From Gammaproteobacteria bacterium (GTDB lineage: Bacteria; Pseudomonadota; Gammaproteobacteria; Steroidobacterales; Rariloculaceae), in assembly GCA_016927175.1 (NCBI GenBank), contig JAFGNC010000093.1, forward strand, positions 1 to 6,906: a stretch of 6,906 nucleotides of DNA. The letters run 5' to 3'. A model generated the notes under the pieces. The model was not told the origin of the DNA. It was given only the letters and a program-made list of their open reading frames with translations, and did no database searches. The translations under genes and the position numbers were made by a program. Below are positions 5,854-6,906 of the stretch, piece after piece. How positions within the stretch are numbered: the stretch's first letter is position 1; each line of letters opens with the position of its first letter.

Positions 5854-6711
5854 ATGGCCACTGCGATTACCTTGAGAAACAACGACTTCATGCTCGCCGG
5901 CCCGGTCGGCAGCCTGGATCATTACATCCAGATGGTCAACAGCCTGCCGGTCCTCGGTCCCGACGAGGAACGGGAGCTGGCCGTGCGGCTCCGCAACGAG
6001 AACGACCTCGACGCGGCGCGGCAGCTGGTGCTCGCCCACCTGCGCTTCGTCGTGCACATCGCCCGGGGCTACGCGGGCTACGGCCTGCAGCTCGGCGACC
6101 TGATCCAGGAAGGCAACATCGGCCTGATGAAGGCCGTGAAGCGCTTCGACCCGGACGTCGGCGTCCGGCTGGTCTCGTTCGCGGTCCACTGGATCCGCGC
6201 CGAAATTCACGAATTCGTATTGAGGAACTGGCGGCTCGTCAAAATTGCGACCACCAAGGCCCAGCGCAAGCTGTTCTTCAACCTTCGCAAGGCCAAGAAG
6301 CACCTCGGCTGGCTCAGCAAGGACGAGACGGAGGCGGTCGCGCGCGACCTCGGGGTCTCGGCGCGCGAGGTCACGGAGATGGAGCAGCGCCTCAGCGGCC
6401 AGGACGTCTCCTACGACCCGGACCCGGCGGATGACGAGGATTATGCGCCGATGGCGTACCTGCCGAGCTCCGACGCGGATCCGGCCGAGGCCGTCGAGCG
6501 CGAGGACTGGTCTGCGGATGCGCACGACCGGCTGGACGACGCCCTGACGCAGCTCGACCCGCGCAGCCGCGACATCCTGGCGCGGCGCTGGCTGACCGAC
6601 AGCAAGGCCACGCTGCACGAGCTCGCGGCGGAATACAGCGTCTCGGCGGAGCGGATCCGGCAGATCGAAGCGAGCGCGATCGGCAAGCTCAGGACGATGA
6701 TGGCGGCGTGA
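5854..6711 (+). CDS. rpoH: RNA polymerase heat-shock sigma factor RpoH (sigma-32)
   Basis: A 285-residue alternative sigma factor that directs RNA polymerase to chaperone and protease promoters during heat stress. Seen: N-terminal LDHYIQMVNSLPVL (21-34); region 2 with GDLIQEGNIGLMKAVKRFDP (81-100, core binding) and VSFAVHWIRAEIHEFVLRNW (107-126, -10 recognition); the diagnostic RpoH box QRKLFFNLR (137-145), which separates RpoH from other group-2-like sigmas; and region 4.2 TLHELAAEYSVSAERIRQIE (253-272, -35 helix-turn-helix). Length matches the family. The ATG has a strong ribosome site, GGGAGGAG at 5842-5849. The gene lies 74 bp after ftsX, so it may also receive read-through from ftsYEX, but it has its own regulatory region with a CIRCE operator and a possible sigma-E promoter. 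I could not see a clear RNA thermometer like that of E. coli rpoH. Confidence 0.97.
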   Translation: MATAITLRNNDFMLAGPVGSLDHYIQMVNSLPVLGPDEERELAVRLRNENDLDAARQLVLAHLRFVVHIARGYAGYGLQLGDLIQEGNIGLMKAVKRFDPDVGVRLVSFAVHWIRAEIHEFVLRNWRLVKIATTKAQRKLFFNLRKAKKHLGWLSKDETEAVARDLGVSAREVTEMEQRLSGQDVSYDPDPADDEDYAPMAYLPSSDADPAEAVEREDWSADAHDRLDDALTQLDPRSRDILARRWLTDSKATLHELAAEYSVSAERIRQIEASAIGKLRTMMAA

Positions 6712-6716
6712 GCGCC

Positions 6717-6735
6717 GGCGGCCGATCGGGCCGCC
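6717..6735 (+). terminator. GC-rich hairpin 3' of rpoH, weak terminator candidate
   Basis: GGCGGCC (6717-6723) and GGCCGCC (6729-6735) form a 7-bp all-GC stem with loop GATCG, starting 5 bp after the rpoH stop. There is no T-run after it, so intrinsic termination is doubtful. The rest of the gap to 6823 shows no gene or RNA I can support. Confidence 0.3.
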
Positions 6736-6823
6736 GCACGCACGCCTCGTTCGATTCCGCCGGCCCCCGTGAGCCGCACGCGGCACACGCGGGACCGGGT
6801 TCCGGATCCGGCCTCCGGGCCTC

Positions 6824-6829
6824 CCTAGA
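6824..6829. other. Insertion target site CCTAGA of the IS481-like element
   Basis: The six bases directly outside the element end fit NCTAGN, the target consensus known for IS481, which is duplicated as 6 bp on insertion. The second copy would lie beyond the window, so the duplication itself is not seen. Confidence 0.65.
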
Positions 6830-6906
6830 TGTGTAAAGCCACCAGGTTGTTCATGAAGAGTCGGCTTATCGGAGGCAGGTAGTCGAGGCTGGCATGAGGC
6901 CGATGC
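6825..6906 (-). CDS. IS481-family transposase, C-terminal end (partial)
   Basis: Only the last 26 codons and the TAG stop lie inside the window. The peptide contains RPHASLDYLPPISRL followed by NNLVALHI. The family ends its DDE integrase core with a (H/Q)RPH...P.SRL stretch and finishes with a short NNL.xLH tail, so the fit to the IS481 group of DDE transposases is good. The catalytic DDE residues are outside the window, so whether the gene is intact is unknown. The reading frame crosses the proposed element boundary: the last sense codon ATC and the stop TAG (complement of 6825-6830) use bases of the CCTAGA target. It reads toward rpoH, whose stop is 113 bp away. Confidence 0.8.
   Translation of the reverse strand, partial: HRPHASLDYLPPISRLFMNNLVALHI
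6830..6906. mobile_element. IS481-family insertion sequence, one end (partial)
   Basis: The boundary is placed at T6830, where the sequence starts TGTGTAAAGCCACCAGGTTG. From memory, the terminal repeat of Bordetella pertussis IS481 starts TGTGAAGATTCAATAGGTTG, which agrees at 14 of 20 positions including TGTG and AGGTTG. A CTAG-type target directly outside and a transposase C terminus directly inside support the boundary. The other terminal repeat and most of the element lie beyond the window. Confidence 0.75.

Noticed and set aside
5842..5969. Possible rpoH RNA thermometer (GAGGA of the ribosome site against TCCTC at 5951-5955)
   Set aside because: Only 5 bp over a 100-nt distance, and TCCTCG has a better local partner, CGAGGA at 5964-5969; not enough to claim.
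6745..6775. tRNA T-arm-like sequence CGTTCGATTCC downstream of rpoH
   Set aside because: The flanking bases do not pair as a 5-bp T-stem and no anticodon or D arm is found upstream; chance resemblance.
6802..6811. Palindrome CCGGATCCGG between rpoH and the IS element
   Set aside because: A single 10-bp palindrome in GC-rich DNA is expected by chance and has no partner or context.

Overview
The window is a stretch of GC-rich bacterial chromosome carrying a conserved gammaproteobacterial housekeeping block. RpoH, the ftsY-ftsE-ftsX operon and the mutM/ggt/coaD/rsmD cluster occur in the same relative order in Pseudomonas aeruginosa and relatives (from memory of that map). Codon third positions are overwhelmingly G or C. 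I cannot place the organism below Gammaproteobacteria; a GC-rich xanthomonad- or chromatiales-like lineage would fit.

Layout, left to right: (1) the last 21 codons of mutM on the + strand; (2) a 165-bp convergent intergenic region filled with five copies of a REP-like 13-bp core, GGGCCCTGACCCC or its complement; (3) a minus-strand operon read rsmD > coaD > ggt (16S rRNA methyltransferase, CoA biosynthesis enzyme, secreted gamma-glutamyltransferase); (4) a short divergent promoter region with a perfect TATAAT; (5) the plus-strand operon ftsY > ftsE > ftsX (SRP receptor, then the FtsEX division complex), whose genes overlap by a few bases; (6) rpoH, the heat-shock sigma factor, preceded by a near-perfect CIRCE operator; (7) about 110 bp of non-coding sequence and then the end of an IS481-family insertion sequence that runs off the window.

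The most notable points are regulatory rather than new genes. The rpoH promoter region holds TTAGCACTC-N9-GAGTGCTAG, 17 of 18 matches to the HrcA-binding CIRCE element, overlapping a plausible sigma-E-like promoter. This suggests that the repressor-type (HrcA) and sigma-type (RpoH) heat-shock circuits are wired in series here. The ftsYEX operon appears to start its genes at TTG, TTG and ATT. The ATT start of ftsX is forced by sharing its last base with the ftsE stop codon and has a strong Shine-Dalgarno sequence. The IS481-like element sits in a CCTAGA target, and its transposase stop codon is supplied by that target. No wholly unknown gene system is visible; every sizeable reading frame that makes biological sense belongs to a known family.
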